5,453 bases of DNA from Deltaproteobacteria bacterium (GCA_021788685.1 JAJYKH010000213.1:1-5453); one strand, 5' to 3'; counted from the first letter of the stretch, positions 1 through 5,453 are shown. The notes: generated by a model from the letters alone, not told the origin. Numbers and translations are program-made.

Positions 1-233
1 GCGCGGCATTCCAGCCCCAGCACCTCCGGGGAGAGGGCGGGGTGCCCGCCGGCGTTCTCGGTGATGCTCACTGCCTGCAGCCGGCCGTCGGCCGCCGCTT
101 CCCGGGCGAAGGCCAGGGTCTGGGCGTACTCCTTGCTCCGGCCGCTCCGGCCGGGCACCAGCTCGAAGGTGAGGGTGAACTGGCCGGGGTCGAGCAGGGA
201 GCGCCGGAAGGAGGAAGAAGGGGCTTTTTCCAT
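1..233 (-). CDS. MetF-like methylenetetrahydrofolate reductase, N-terminal part (runs off left edge)
   Basis: Reading the minus strand from the ATG at 233 gives 77 codons without a stop. The protein begins MEKAPSSSFRRSLLDPG, continues with FTLTFELVPGR (about residues 19-29), and then has VSITENAGGHPALSPEVLG. The strand 'TFELVPGR' and the 'SIT(D/E)NAGGHPALSPEVLG' segment are, from memory, typical of MetF-family (beta/alpha)8 barrels, flavoproteins that reduce 5,10-methylene-THF to 5-methyl-THF in the cytoplasm. The start is well fixed: an in-frame TGA lies upstream at 281-279 and no other ATG, GTG or TTG occurs in between. No Shine-Dalgarno is visible; a pyrimidine-rich tandem repeat sits directly before the ATG. 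In such bacteria the enzyme may serve methionine synthesis or the methyl branch of the Wood-Ljungdahl pathway; the fragment cannot tell which. It is divergent from the M48 gene at 355. Only the N-terminus is present, so subfamily and FAD-binding residues cannot be judged. Confidence 0.8.
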   Translation of the reverse strand, partial: MEKAPSSSFRRSLLDPGQFTLTFELVPGRSGRSKEYAQTLAFAREAAADGRLQAVSITENAGGHPALSPEVLGLECR

Positions 234-251
234 GGAAGGATGGGAAGGATG
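234..251. repeat. Two tandem copies of a 9-bp unit next to the metF-like start
   Basis: GGAAGGATG occurs twice head to tail (234-242 and 243-251), followed by a 5-bp doublet GTATG/GTATG at 251-260. On the minus strand the unit reads CATCCTTCC twice and abuts the ATG at 233. It therefore forms the last 18 nt of the metF-like leader, where a ribosome binding site would be expected. Its role is unknown. Confidence 0.75.
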
Positions 252-294
252 TATGGTATGGAATTGAAACGGGTGCGATCACCCGTCCTTCCCA
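241..294. repeat. Nested inverted repeat in the divergent intergenic region
   Basis: The inner element, 269-286, has 7-bp arms ACGGGTG/CACCCGT around a CGAT centre. The outer arms TGGGAAGG (241-248) and CCTTCCCA (287-294) are also perfectly complementary over 8 bp, and the right outer arm directly follows the inner one. Folded, this would be a hairpin stacked on a second stem with a 20-nt bulge on the left. It lies between two divergent genes and could be an operator or a structured leader. No downstream T-run makes it a terminator on either strand. Confidence 0.55.
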
Positions 295-354
295 ACCACA
301 GAAGTACACCATAACGCCGAATGCGGCCCCGGGCAACCGGCGCCCCCTTTTTCC

Positions 355-1599
355 ATGGGCTTTCCTCTTTTCCTCATCCTGGCCGCCTATCTGACTACCC
401 GCCTCATGGACATGGGTCTGACCGCCCTCAACCTCAACCACCTGGCGGCCCACGGCGACGAAATCCCCCCGGGGTTCGAAAAAGAAATCGACCAAAGCGT
501 TCTCACCACCATGCGCCGGTATGGCCTGGAGTCGGGCCGCTTCGGCCTGATCGCGGCCGGTTTCGATCTCCTGGTGGTGCTGGCCTTTTTCTTCGGCGGC
601 CTCCTCGACCGGTACAACAGCTGGCTCGCCGTCCGGGAGTGGCCCCTGCTCTTGGCCGGACCGGCCTTCTTTCTCTTCCTGGCCTACGCCCAGACCCTGC
701 TCAGCGCCCCATTCGGCCTCTACCGCACGTTCGTGATCGAAAAACGCTACGGCTTCACCACCCAGACCCTCCGCCTGTGGCTTCTCGACCTCCTCAAGGG
801 GGTGCTCCTCACCACCCTCCTTGCCGGGCTGCTCCTCGGGGGCTCCTTCTGGCTGATCGAGAAGCTTCCCGGGTCCTGGTGGCTGGTGGTCTGGCTCTTC
901 TTCCTCGCGTTCTCCGTCTTTCTCCTCTACCTCTCACCGCATGTGATCGAGCCGCTGTTCAACACTTTCACCCCCATTGCCGACGAGGAGCTGGCCCGCC
1001 GCCTCCGGGAAACCATGGCCCGGGCCGGGATCAGCGTCGACCGGGTGGTCGCCATGGACGCCTCCCGGCGGAGCACCCACAGCAACGCCTACTTCAGCGG
1101 CATCGGCCGAGTGAAGCGCATCGTTCTCTACGACACCCTGCTCGCGGCCAACAGCCGCGACGAGATCGTGGCGGTGCTTGCCCATGAGGCGGGCCACTGG
1201 CGAAAGAAACATCTGCTCAAGAGGCTGGCGGCAAGCCAGCTCCTCGCCCTGGGCGGTTTGTATCTCGCCTTCCGGCTGACCCAAGGGGAGCTGCTCACGT
1301 CCTGGTTCGGGCTGGGGGAGCCGACCCTCTACGGCAAGCTCTTGCTGGCCGGGTTCCTGGGCAGCATCGCCGCCTTTCCCCTGGAGCCCCTGGCGAGCTT
1401 CTTCTCCCGCCGCCACGAGCGGGAGGCGGATGATTTCGCCGTCCGCCTCACCAGCTCCCCTGAAGCCCTGGCCAGCGCCTTCGTCAAGCTGGCAAAGGAC
1501 AATCTCTCCAACCTCCACCCTCACCCCTGGTACGCCGCCTTCTCTTACAGCCACCCGCCCCTCCCGGAGCGGGTCGCGCGGCTGCTCGGGGCCAGGTAG
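355..1599 (+). CDS. M48-family (Ste24-like) integral-membrane zinc metalloprotease
   Basis: A 414-residue membrane protease of the CAAX-protease/Ste24 type. The zinc-site motif HEAGH is at residues 277-281, with E278 as the expected general base. The third ligand lies in an ExxxD motif, E355-D359 (EREADDFA). Other family marks are EPLFNTFTPI (199-208), HSNAYFSGIG (242-251) and, near the C-terminus, SHPPLPERVARL. Hydrophobic segments fall near residues 2-18, 63-83, 97-117, 147-168, 173-193, 284-305 and 324-345. Seven helices is the count known for Ste24/ZMPSTE24, whose site opens to the cytosolic side of a large intramembrane chamber. The length also fits. In bacteria, which usually lack CAAX prenylation, the substrate is unknown; a role in membrane-protein turnover is likely. 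The start at 355 is the first possible one in frame and is needed for helix 1; no Shine-Dalgarno precedes it, only a C/T-rich run. It is followed after 4 nt by a methyltransferase gene. Confidence 0.93.
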   Translation: MGFPLFLILAAYLTTRLMDMGLTALNLNHLAAHGDEIPPGFEKEIDQSVLTTMRRYGLESGRFGLIAAGFDLLVVLAFFFGGLLDRYNSWLAVREWPLLLAGPAFFLFLAYAQTLLSAPFGLYRTFVIEKRYGFTTQTLRLWLLDLLKGVLLTTLLAGLLLGGSFWLIEKLPGSWWLVVWLFFLAFSVFLLYLSPHVIEPLFNTFTPIADEELARRLRETMARAGISVDRVVAMDASRRSTHSNAYFSGIGRVKRIVLYDTLLAANSRDEIVAVLAHEAGHWRKKHLLKRLAASQLLALGGLYLAFRLTQGELLTSWFGLGEPTLYGKLLLAGFLGSIAAFPLEPLASFFSRRHEREADDFAVRLTSSPEALASAFVKLAKDNLSNLHPHPWYAAFSYSHPPLPERVARLLGAR

Positions 1600-1603
1600 G
1601 AGC

Positions 1604-2263
1604 ATGGCGATCCCCTTCTGGCGCCAGGCCGCGGAGGTCTTCGACCGCCGGGCCACCGAATACGACCGGTGGTTCGAGGAAAGCCTCCTCTTCGCGATCG
1701 AGCTGGCCGCCCTGCGTGACCTGGCGCTGCCCCTGCCCGCTCCCCGGTGCGAGGTGGGGGTGGGCCCGGGCCGCTTCGCCCAGGCCCTGGGGGCCAGCAT
1801 CGGCTTCGATGCCGCCCTGGCCCCGCTCGCCCTGGCCCGGGAGAGGGGGATTGCCCCGGTGCAGGCCATCGGCGAGGCGTTGCCGGTGCGCGCCGGGGCG
1901 CTGGGCACTATCTTCCTGCTCTTCACCCTCTGCTTCATCGAGGAGCCGCCGCGCATCCTCCGCGAATGCGCCCGCGCCCTGCAGGCAGACGGGCTTCTCG
2001 TGGCAGGGAGCATCCCGGCGGCCGGGGCGTGGGGCCGGCTGCTGCGCACCAAACAGGAGCAAGGCCACCCCTTCTACCGCCACGCCCGTTTTTATGAACC
2101 GGCCACTATCGAAGGCTGGCTGCAGGCGGCGGGGCTGACCATGGTCGCCTCCCGCTCGACTTTGTTTCAGCCACCGGAGCGGCTTCAGGGCGTGGAGGCC
2201 TCCCGGCCGGGCCTTGACCCCGGGGCGGGGTTCGTGGTGCTCGCCGCGGCGAAACGGTCATGA
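1604..2263 (+). CDS. Class I SAM-dependent methyltransferase
   Basis: A 219-residue protein with a Methyltransf_11/UbiE-like Rossmann core. The N-terminal segment AAEVFDRRATEYDRWF is typical of this group. Motif I is CEVGVGPGRF (residues 49-58, glycines 52/54/56), and the acidic residue after strand 2 is D69. GEALPV (about 90-95) corresponds to the adenine-contact motif, and GTIFLLFTLCFIEEP with LQADGLLVAG gives strands 4 and 5. A possible methyl acceptor cannot be read from the sequence; UbiE-like folds act on many small molecules. The ATG at 1604 begins 4 nt after the stop of the M48 gene. AGGTAGGAG, overlapping that stop, supplies the likely ribosome binding site: its first AGGT has a workable spacing, while the AGGAG lies only 1 nt from the ATG. 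This implies translational coupling in one operon. The reading frame stays open upstream to 1430, inside the protease gene, but that extension is out-of-frame protease sequence and lacks family features. Confidence 0.88.
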   Translation: MAIPFWRQAAEVFDRRATEYDRWFEESLLFAIELAALRDLALPLPAPRCEVGVGPGRFAQALGASIGFDAALAPLALARERGIAPVQAIGEALPVRAGALGTIFLLFTLCFIEEPPRILRECARALQADGLLVAGSIPAAGAWGRLLRTKQEQGHPFYRHARFYEPATIEGWLQAAGLTMVASRSTLFQPPERLQGVEASRPGLDPGAGFVVLAAAKRS

Positions 2264-2302
2264 CCGCAGGAAGGATGTTTTTTTCGATTCGGAGACAAAC
2301 GG

Positions 2303-2328
2303 AAAAGCCCGGGGCAAAATCCCCGGGC
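2303..2328 (-). terminator. Intrinsic terminator of the zinc-ribbon gene
   Basis: Perfect 8-bp arms GCCCGGGG (2307-2314) and CCCCGGGC (2321-2328) enclose a 6-nt loop. Read on the minus strand the stem is followed by TTTT, and it lies 14 nt after the zinc-ribbon stop codon. On the plus strand no T-run follows, so it should be much weaker for the convergent methyltransferase transcript. The short U-run makes it a moderate terminator. Confidence 0.75.
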
Positions 2329-2342
2329 GCAGGCGGAAGGGG

Positions 2343-2558
2343 CTACTCGTCGATCCAGTGACGGCGCTCTTTGAGAAACTCGGAAATGAGGAAGGCGGAG
2401 CCGCTCACGATGATGGCGGTGGCGGTGAGGGCGGAAATCAACCCCAGATGGTTCTTTTTCCCGGACGCCGCAGATGGCAGCTCATGCCGGCAGAAACGGC
2501 AGAAGATGGCAGCCTTCTTGATTTTTTCCCCACAAAAGGGGCAGGGACGGCTGGACAT
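2343..2558 (-). CDS. Small zinc-ribbon protein with one transmembrane helix
   Basis: A 71-residue protein. Residues 6-23 form a zinc ribbon with two CxxC knuckles, C6-C9 and C20-C23, in the pattern CPFCGEKIKKAAIFCRFC. This short ribbon with basic and hydrophobic spacing is common at the ends of small uncharacterised bacterial membrane proteins. After a short linker, residues 38-58 are hydrophobic and should form one membrane helix, followed by a charged tail (SEFLKERRHWIDE). The lysines before the helix place the ribbon in the cytoplasm by the positive-inside rule. The function is unknown; a membrane-tethered adaptor is possible. The gene is monocistronic, with its own promoter (2567-2595) and terminator (2303-2328), and converges on the methyltransferase gene. 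The ATG at 2558 is the only start that keeps the ribbon, although no clear Shine-Dalgarno precedes it. Confidence 0.85.
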   Translation of the reverse strand: MSSRPCPFCGEKIKKAAIFCRFCRHELPSAASGKKNHLGLISALTATAIIVSGSAFLISEFLKERRHWIDE

Positions 2559-2566
2559 AATGAGAT

Positions 2567-2595
2567 CTTATAGCCCGAAGACGGCCCATTGTCAA
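2567..2595 (-). promoter_or_regulatory. Sigma70-type promoter for the zinc-ribbon gene
   Basis: On the minus strand a perfect -35 TTGACA (2595-2590) is followed by a 17-nt spacer and a -10 TATAAG (2572-2567, five of six to consensus). The expected start of transcription is near 2560, only about 2 nt before the ATG at 2558. The mRNA would then be nearly leaderless. Confidence 0.75.
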
Positions 2596-2675
2596 GCAAC
2601 CCCACCAACCGCGCCTCCTCTGCGGGTCTTCCTTTTTTGCCGAGCGAGATGACAGCCAGCCCTAATGAGGCTATA

Positions 2676-2704
2676 TTGAACAACCTCAAGCGCTCTGCTA
2701 GAGT
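2676..2704 (+). promoter_or_regulatory. Candidate extended -10 promoter for the J-domain/M48-TPR unit
   Basis: TTGAAC (2676-2681), a 17-nt spacer and TAGAGT (2699-2704) match sigma70 boxes at four of six positions each. A TG-N extension (2696-2698) directly precedes the -10. It would give a leader of about 75 nt before the ATG at 2786. The rest of 2596-2785 is locally less GC-rich, and I see no gene in it. Confidence 0.4.
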
Positions 2705-2785
2705 AAGAAGAAGCGCGTTGCGGAACGGCCCCAAAAATCAATGGTCGGCATGCCCTGCCACCGCTGCCCGGGGAGCTCTTGATCG

Positions 2786-3637
2786 ATGTCCGTGATCATT
2801 CCTGCCGAACCGGAGCTGGTCCACGCCTGCCGAATCCTCTTTGGCAGCGAGCTGCAGGTTAACCGGGACTTCCTTGAGTATCTCCAGCTTCAGGGGGTCA
2901 AAAGCGCCTTTCGCAGAAAGGCCCTGGAAACCCATCCCGACCGGGTGGCTATCGAGGGCGCCCTGGCGCAGGACCGGCACGCCGCCCTTTTCCGGGAGGT
3001 CCAGCAAGCCTACGAGCAGCTGAGCGCCTTTCTGAATGCCCGGGAAAAGGGGTATCGCCTGCCGCCGCTTCGCCCCTTCGCCGACCCGGCCTTCTCCTTT
3101 ACCGCCAGCAGGAGTCCTCGCAACGGCACATCGCAGGAGGGCTTCCGGGGCGGTTTCCGCAGGCAACCCGGGCCGGAACGGTCCGGGGGCATCCGGAACG
3201 GGAGCCGGCCCCCGGGAGAACGGTTCTACGAGGGTCCCCTGCCCCAACGGCCCCTGCTCTTCGGCCATTACCTTTACTATTCCGGCATGATCACCTGGCG
3301 GATGATCATCCAGGCCCTCATTTGGCAACGGATGCAGCGGCCGCGCCTGGGGCAGCTGGGCCAGCGTTTCGGGTGGCTCACCACCGAGGGCGTCCTGCAG
3401 GTTCTCCGCGACAGCAGGTATTCCCGGCCTTTCGGGCAGACCGCCCTCGACCTGGGGCTCCTGAACGAACGGCAGCTCAAGATCCTCCTCTTCCAGCAGA
3501 AGCGGCTCCAGAAAAAAATCGGCGAGTTCTTCCTCCAGGAAGGCATCCTCACCCCCGCCCAGCTCAACGACCTCCTCGCCCGCTGCCAGGAGCATAATGC
3601 CCGCCTGGCCGCCGCCGTCTTCAGCACTCGGTTCTGA
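2786..3637 (+). CDS. J-domain protein with C-terminal tandem MshEN-like repeats
   Basis: A 283-residue soluble protein. Residues about 27-83 form a J domain: the invariant HPD is H50-P51-D52, preceded by a basic helix II (VKSAFRRKALET) and followed by helix III (LFREVQQAYEQLSAFL). J domains stimulate DnaK-type Hsp70 ATPases. Residues about 93-155 are a Gly/Arg/Pro-rich, probably disordered linker. Residues 158-267 contain four units of the form hGxxhxxxGhh..hxxhhxxQ, with first glycines at 160, 189, 217 and 246. These resemble the repeated motif of MshEN/T2SSE-N domains, which bind cyclic-di-GMP in some secretion ATPases. RLG is intact in unit 2 (187-189) and conservative in unit 4 (KIG). There is no zinc-finger or DnaJ C-terminal substrate domain, so it is not DnaJ itself. 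GGGGAG at 2770-2775 is a fair ribosome binding site for the ATG. The M48-TPR gene follows 4 nt after the stop. The J domain is firm; the repeat assignment comes from pattern only. Confidence 0.88.
   Translation: MSVIIPAEPELVHACRILFGSELQVNRDFLEYLQLQGVKSAFRRKALETHPDRVAIEGALAQDRHAALFREVQQAYEQLSAFLNAREKGYRLPPLRPFADPAFSFTASRSPRNGTSQEGFRGGFRRQPGPERSGGIRNGSRPPGERFYEGPLPQRPLLFGHYLYYSGMITWRMIIQALIWQRMQRPRLGQLGQRFGWLTTEGVLQVLRDSRYSRPFGQTALDLGLLNERQLKILLFQQKRLQKKIGEFFLQEGILTPAQLNDLLARCQEHNARLAAAVFSTRF
3588..3592 (+). promoter_or_regulatory. Possible ribosome binding site for an alternative upstream start of the M48-TPR gene
   Basis: AGGAG lies 4 nt before an ATG at 3597 that is in frame with the downstream protease. 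Use of this start would add 15 residues (MPAWPPPSSALGSEV) and overlap the J-domain gene by 41 nt. The added residues look like out-of-frame J-domain coding sequence, so the GTG at 3642 is preferred. Confidence 0.3.
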
Positions 3638-3641
3638 AGTT

Positions 3642-5453
3642 GTGATCTACAACAACCTGATCTACCTCCTGGTGGTCATCCTCATCCTGACCACCAGCTC
3701 CGTTCCGGAAGCGCCGCGGGTGGAGCCCGGCCTCGCCCTGCTCCTCTTTCTCGCCAAGGGGCTGCTCTATCAGCAGCTCGCCCACCGCGCCTTCCGCCGT
3801 CAATCCGTGGCCCGGGCCTCCCGCTATTTCGCCACCGAGCAGAAGCTCTCCATCCTGGCCATCCTTTTCTTTGCGGTGGACGTCTACTTTCTCGACCTCC
3901 AGTATTACCTGGCCCGGCTGCCGTTTGCCGCCAAGGTGGAGTCCCTGACCGCCCTGGGCGGCCTGCTGCTCTTCTTCGCCTACTTGGCGGTCCTCTGGCT
4001 CGAAGCCCGGCCGCGCTACGAGGAGGTGTTCGGCCGCCGGTACACCCCGCGCGCCTTTCTCCTTTCCAATCTCAAGATCAACCTGCCCATCGTCCTGCCC
4101 TGGCTGCTGCTCAGCATCATCTATGACCTGCTGGGGCTGGTGCCGGTGCCCGCCCTTCAGAGGGCGCTCGCCTCCCCTTGGGGGGAGCCGGCGGTCGTTC
4201 TCCTGTTCTTTCTCCTCCTCGCCATCACCTTCCCCCTGCTCATCGTGCGGCTGTGGAACTGCCGCCCGCTCCCCGCCGGCCCCACCCGGGCCCACATCGA
4301 GCACATCTGCCGGCGGGACGGCCTCACCTACCGGGAGATCATGACCTGGCCCCTGTTCGAAGGACGGACGCTCACCGCCGGCATCATGGGCCTGACCAGG
4401 AGGTTCCGCTACCTGCTCATCACCCCCGCCCTCATCGAGGCCCTGGATCCGGATGAAATGGAAGCGGTGGTGGCCCACGAGATCGGCCATGTCAAGCTGT
4501 ATCACCTGCCGCTCTATCTCCTGCTGTTCCTGGGCTTCGGCCTCCTGGCCCAGCTGGCGAGCTATCCTCTGCTCAGCCTCATCCTGGGCTCGGGGCTCTT
4601 TTACCGGACCTTGCAGGAAACGCACCTCGATCCGGGCGGGGCGCTGGGCACCGTGAGCATCGTGGCCATCTTTCTCCTGATGCTCGTCTATTTCCGGTTC
4701 GTCTTCGGCTTTTTCATGCGCAATTTCGAACGCCAGGCCGATCTCCACGCCCTCACCGTCTTCCAAGGCGATGCAGGGCCCCTGGTGCGGGTCCTGGAAA
4801 AAATCGGCTGGTTGAGCGGCAATATCCGCGACCTGCCCTCGTGGCACCATTTCGGGATCGGACAGCGGGTCGACTACCTCCTCAAATGCCAGGCCGACCG
4901 CCGCTTCGTCCGCCGCCACCACGCCAAGGTCTACCTCTCCCTCCTCCTGTACTTGGCGGTGCTCGGGGGCACCGGCATCCTGCTCTGGCGCCTGCCGGCG
5001 GACCTTCTCGAAGGCGCCACCCGGGAAAAATTCGCCGCAGCGGTCATCACCCACCAGATCGAAAAGGAGCCCCGGAACCCCCTCTGGCACCAATTCCTCG
5101 GAGACCTCCAGCAGAGCCGCGGCCGGGATGCCGAGGCGATTGCGGCCTACGAGCAGGGGCTCACCCTGGCCCCCGACCAGCCCGAAATCCTCAACAACCT
5201 GGCGTGGCTTCTCCTCACCGCCAAGGAGGGCCGCTTCCGCGACCCCCGGCGCGCCCTCGCCCTCGCGGAAAAAGCGGCCGCGGTCAAACCGGAGGGGTTC
5301 ATCCTCGATACCCTGGCCGCCGCCTACTGGGCGAACGGCATGACCGATTTGGCCGTCCGCACCGAACAGCAGGCCATCCGGGCGGACCCCCGCAACAGCC
5401 GCTACTACCGGGACCAGATCGAAAAATTCCATCGGGAGCCCCTTCCGCTCCAC
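3642..5453 (+). CDS. M48-family membrane metalloprotease with C-terminal TPR domain (runs off right edge)
   Basis: The frame stays open from the GTG at 3642 to the window end, 604 residues so far. The zinc motif HEIGH is at residues 279-283 and the third-ligand motif ExxxD is E363-D367 (FERQADLHAL). The segment WHHFGIGQRVDYL (about 401-413) corresponds to the usual HPxxxxR motif of M48 proteases. Hydrophobic helices lie near 5-18, 30-46, 69-90, 100-120, 146-167, 179-203, 288-322, 337-358 and 430-451. Residues 479-596 contain about three TPRs, one with an insertion (NPLWHQFLGDL..., ILNNLAWLLL..., FILDTLAAAYWANG...). With a cytoplasmic zinc site, as in HtpX and Ste24, the single last helix, preceded by a strongly basic stretch (RRFVRRHHAK), puts the TPRs in the periplasm. 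The GTG lies 4 nt after the J-domain gene's stop and starts the hydrophobic MIYNNLIYLLVV segment, which I recall from Geobacter homologues. It is probably close to complete, since the last TPR has ended. Substrates are unknown. Confidence 0.9.
   Translation, partial: MIYNNLIYLLVVILILTTSSVPEAPRVEPGLALLLFLAKGLLYQQLAHRAFRRQSVARASRYFATEQKLSILAILFFAVDVYFLDLQYYLARLPFAAKVESLTALGGLLLFFAYLAVLWLEARPRYEEVFGRRYTPRAFLLSNLKINLPIVLPWLLLSIIYDLLGLVPVPALQRALASPWGEPAVVLLFFLLLAITFPLLIVRLWNCRPLPAGPTRAHIEHICRRDGLTYREIMTWPLFEGRTLTAGIMGLTRRFRYLLITPALIEALDPDEMEAVVAHEIGHVKLYHLPLYLLLFLGFGLLAQLASYPLLSLILGSGLFYRTLQETHLDPGGALGTVSIVAIFLLMLVYFRFVFGFFMRNFERQADLHALTVFQGDAGPLVRVLEKIGWLSGNIRDLPSWHHFGIGQRVDYLLKCQADRRFVRRHHAKVYLSLLLYLAVLGGTGILLWRLPADLLEGATREKFAAAVITHQIEKEPRNPLWHQFLGDLQQSRGRDAEAIAAYEQGLTLAPDQPEILNNLAWLLLTAKEGRFRDPRRALALAEKAAAVKPEGFILDTLAAAYWANGMTDLAVRTEQQAIRADPRNSRYYRDQIEKFHREPLPLH

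Noticed and set aside
224..358. Identical 12-mer CTTTTTCCATGG at 224-235 and 347-358, each spanning a start codon of the divergent genes
   Set aside because: About one 12-mer repeat is expected by chance in a window of this size, and part of the match comes from the palindromic CCATGG around each start.
321..1187. Plus-strand frame of 288 codons overlapping the start of the M48 gene
   Set aside because: The product is Pro/Arg-rich without domains, and it lies in another frame of an unmistakable protease.
934..2083. Two long minus-strand frames opposite the protease and methyltransferase
   Set aside because: The translations are low-complexity Ala/Arg/Gly sequence without motifs, while the plus strand encodes two clear families.
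2255..2284. Palindrome CGGTCATGACCG at the methyltransferase stop followed by seven Ts, as a plus-strand terminator
   Set aside because: The T-run lies 11 nt after the palindrome and the stem has only four pairs around a CATG loop, so it does not fit an intrinsic terminator.
2608..2639. Possible hairpin CCGC...GCGG followed by a T-run
   Set aside because: The stem has only four pairs, the T-run is displaced by seven bases, and no plus-strand gene lies upstream that would need it.
2589..2795. 68-codon plus-strand frame in the 2596-2785 gap
   Set aside because: It has only a TTG start with no ribosome binding site, overlaps the zinc-ribbon promoter and shows no family features.
3621..5453. 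Long open frame on the minus strand (610 codons)
   Set aside because: It is antisense to the M48-TPR gene, very rich in Glu/Gln/Gly/Asp and has no recognisable domain. Such stop-free antisense frames are common opposite GC-rich codon usage.

Overview
The window is GC-rich bacterial chromosome (around two thirds G+C by eye) with tightly packed genes. The protein families suggest a Desulfuromonadales/Geobacter-type deltaproteobacterium: a MetF-like methylenetetrahydrofolate reductase, a Ste24-type membrane protease, and an N-terminus of the MIYNNL type on a second M48 protease. This assignment rests on remembered family resemblance, not on a search. I saw no tRNA, rRNA, CRISPR array, insertion sequence or sign of recent transfer.

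Layout. (1) Positions 1-233, minus strand: the N-terminal 77 codons of a MetF-family protein that runs off the left edge. (2) Positions 234-354: a divergent intergenic region with a 9-bp tandem repeat touching the metF-like start codon and a nested inverted repeat. (3) Positions 355-2263, plus strand: a two-gene unit of a seven-helix Ste24/M48 metalloprotease and, 4 nt after its stop, a class I SAM-dependent methyltransferase. (4) Positions 2303-2595, minus strand: a self-contained transcription unit with a near-consensus sigma70 promoter, a 71-residue zinc-ribbon membrane protein and an intrinsic terminator. The promoter lies so close to the start codon that the mRNA should be almost leaderless. 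(5) Positions 2596-2785: intergenic, with one plausible promoter for the right-hand unit. (6) Positions 2786-5453, plus strand: a J-domain protein followed, 4 nt after its stop, by a large M48 membrane protease with C-terminal TPRs, open at the right edge.

The most interesting part is the right-hand pair. The C-terminal half of the J-domain protein holds four 24-residue repeats spaced 28-29 residues apart. Their pattern matches the MshEN (T2SS ATPase N-terminal) fold, which binds cyclic-di-GMP in known cases. This would make it a J-domain co-chaperone with a possible second-messenger sensor. Its partner is a membrane M48 protease whose predicted topology places the zinc site in the cytoplasm and the TPRs in the periplasm. 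I infer an envelope or membrane-protein quality-control module that may respond to cyclic-di-GMP. The domain pattern is visible in the sequence; ligand binding and the joint function are hypotheses.
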